The translations under genes were made by a program, and so were the position numbers. The notes under the pieces were generated by a model that saw only the letters and a list, made by a program, of their open reading frames with translations, ran no database searches and had not been told where the DNA came from. This document shows, one piece after another, positions 63,016 through 64,000 of a stretch of 64,000 bases of DNA. The stretch lies in the NCBI RefSeq assembly GCF_000425345.1, contig NZ_AUDG01000009.1, forward strand, positions 44,434 through 108,433, in the 5' to 3' direction. Source of the stretch: Rheinheimera baltica DSM 14885. GTDB taxonomy: Bacteria; Pseudomonadota; Gammaproteobacteria; Enterobacterales; Alteromonadaceae. Numbering within the stretch: the stretch's first letter is position 1; every line of letters begins with the position of its first letter.

Positions 63016-63951
63016 ATGGAGTTAAAAGACTACCAGAACGGTGTGCTGGATAAGCTGGACTATTACCTGGAAAAGCTGGCTGATAACATGGAAGAGGCTG
63101 AAGACTTTGTTGCTTTTCAGAAAATGAAAGGGAAAGAAGCTCGCTTAACCGATTACGCCAAAGATACTTGGGAAGCTCTGGTGCAGGAGCGCCGTATCGA
63201 CTTACTGAAGGACAAAAGTGGGCACTTGGTGCCGGCACCTTATGTCACAAGATTTGACGGTTTAGACCGGCCAATTCCGAACGTATGCCTGAAAGTACCA
63301 ACGGGTGGTGGTAAAACCTTGTTAGGTGTCGCTGCGATTGAGCGCCTACAAACTGACCTGTTTACTCAACAAACCGGTATGGTGCTTTGGATAGTGCCTT
63401 CGGATGCCATTTACAAACAAACCTGGAAACAGTTAGCCAATCGTGAGCATCCGTATCGACAAATGTTAGAGCGTGCTTCGGGTGGGCGTGTAAAAATGCT
63501 CGAAAAGAACGATGCATTTACTAAGCGTGACATCGACGACAACCTGTGCGTTATGCTGTTGATGCTGCAATCAAGTGCGCGTCAATCTAAAGAAACCCTG
63601 CGCATGTTCCGTGATAGCGGACGATTTACCACCTTCTTCCCCATTGAGGATGACTCCACAGCCAATAAGGCGCTACTAAACAGTATTCGTAATTTGGATT
63701 GTAACGATCTTTCAGATTATGGCTGGCAAGAAGGCATTGCTCCAGGCTCTGTGTCAGTCAAACAAAGCTTAGGCAATGTGTTACGCATGGTTCGCCCAGT
63801 GATTATTGTGGATGAGGGACATAAAGCCTATAGCGAAACTGCAAGAGAAACACTTTGTGGTTTTAACCCTAAGTTTATTCTTGAACTCTCTGCTACGCCT
63901 AACACAAACTGTCACCGGCAATGTAAAACTGACCCACTAACGACAATTTAA
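63016..63951 (+). pseudogene. Type III restriction subunit (Res), interrupted by an insertion sequence
   Basis: Only the first half of the first helicase domain of Res is present. Visible are ELKDYQNGVLDKLDYYL at the N terminus, Walker A (KVPTGGGKTLL, near residue 95), DEGH (IIVDEGHKAY, near 267) and the start of motif III (FILELSATPN, near 293). Directly after SATPN the sequence changes to the terminal repeat of an IS21-like element at 63910 and the frame ends 14 codons later. A full Res is about 900-1000 residues. The remainder, if retained, would be beyond the window. Confidence 0.88.
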
Positions 63952-64000
63952 AATTGACCCACCTGAGGCAAAATTACCGCCGACATTAATTGAATTAAGG
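63910..64000 (+). mobile_element. Left end of an IS21-like insertion sequence (partial)
   Basis: From 63910 the sequence begins TGTCACCGGCAATG and then carries two near-identical 14-bp direct repeats, TAAAACTGACCCAC (63924-63937) and TAAAATTGACCCAC (63949-63962), spaced 25 bp. A TG start and multiple terminal repeats of this kind are characteristic of IS21-family ends. No transposase gene is reached before the window ends, so family assignment rests on the terminus only. Confidence 0.7.

Noticed and set aside
1..64000. tRNA, rRNA, CRISPR arrays and riboswitches
   Set aside because: No cloverleaf-like tRNA, regularly spaced repeat array or known leader motif was recognised by reading. A dedicated RNA search was not possible.

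Overview
The window looks like a chromosomal segment of a marine or freshwater gammaproteobacterium of the Alteromonadales. The evidence is the recC-recB-recD operon, the yicC/rph/pyrE/slmA/dut/coaBC/radC backbone order, two large TonB-dependent receptors, a Shewanella-type sucrose (scr) locus and a MipA/DUF3019/RstAB-like operon. A Rheinheimera, Alishewanella or Arsukibacterium relative is my best guess, by gene content only. No rRNA, tRNA or CRISPR array was seen.

Layout. 0-6.6 kb (minus): a TonB receptor, FAD halogenase, SapC and DUF6445 operon, of the type that pairs an outer-membrane receptor with a flavin halogenase-like enzyme. 6.9-11.2 kb: an M14 metallopeptidase, a haem-containing fatty acid cis/trans isomerase and a lipoprotein. 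11.4-14.7 kb: a MipA/OmpV, DUF3019, response regulator and sensor kinase operon. 15.0-24.0 kb: overlapping recC, recB and recD. 24.0-27.8 kb: a LysR regulator, gabD and a frameshifted gabT. 27.9-35.4 kb: sucrose genes scrK, scrR, scrP and scrT plus a TonB receptor. A 14-bp palindromic operator recurs at three promoters there. 35.4-39.1 kb: a LytS/LytTR two-component system downstream of a membrane-anchored beta-lactamase-like hydrolase.

40-52 kb is a defence island ending at the 3' end of yicC. It holds an AbiE-like toxin-antitoxin pair, a SEC-C protein, a Fic protein and an unusual type I restriction-modification operon. The order in that operon is hsdM, hsdS, an Abi_C-type HEPN protein, a HepT-like HEPN toxin (Rx4HxY), and then an HsdR with a MntA-like nucleotidyltransferase (GSx10DxD) fused to its N terminus and about 200 unexplained residues at its C terminus. 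This toxin-antitoxin/restriction fusion is the most interesting item in the window. My inference is that the restriction subunit also carries the antitoxin, so that losing or engaging HsdR could release the HEPN nuclease.

52-58 kb is a core housekeeping block (yicC, rph, pyrE, dgkA, slmA, dut, coaBC). Within it, two inverted copies of a 57-bp double-hairpin repeat flank dgkA-slmA. radC is cut before its JAMM catalytic motif and begins a second island, 58.2-64 kb. That island holds an XRE regulator divergent from an unknown gene, a small unknown gene plus a WYL regulator behind a perfect 13-bp-arm inverted repeat, and a type III Mod/Res system. The Res gene is interrupted at its SATPN motif by the end of an IS21-like element at the right edge of the window.
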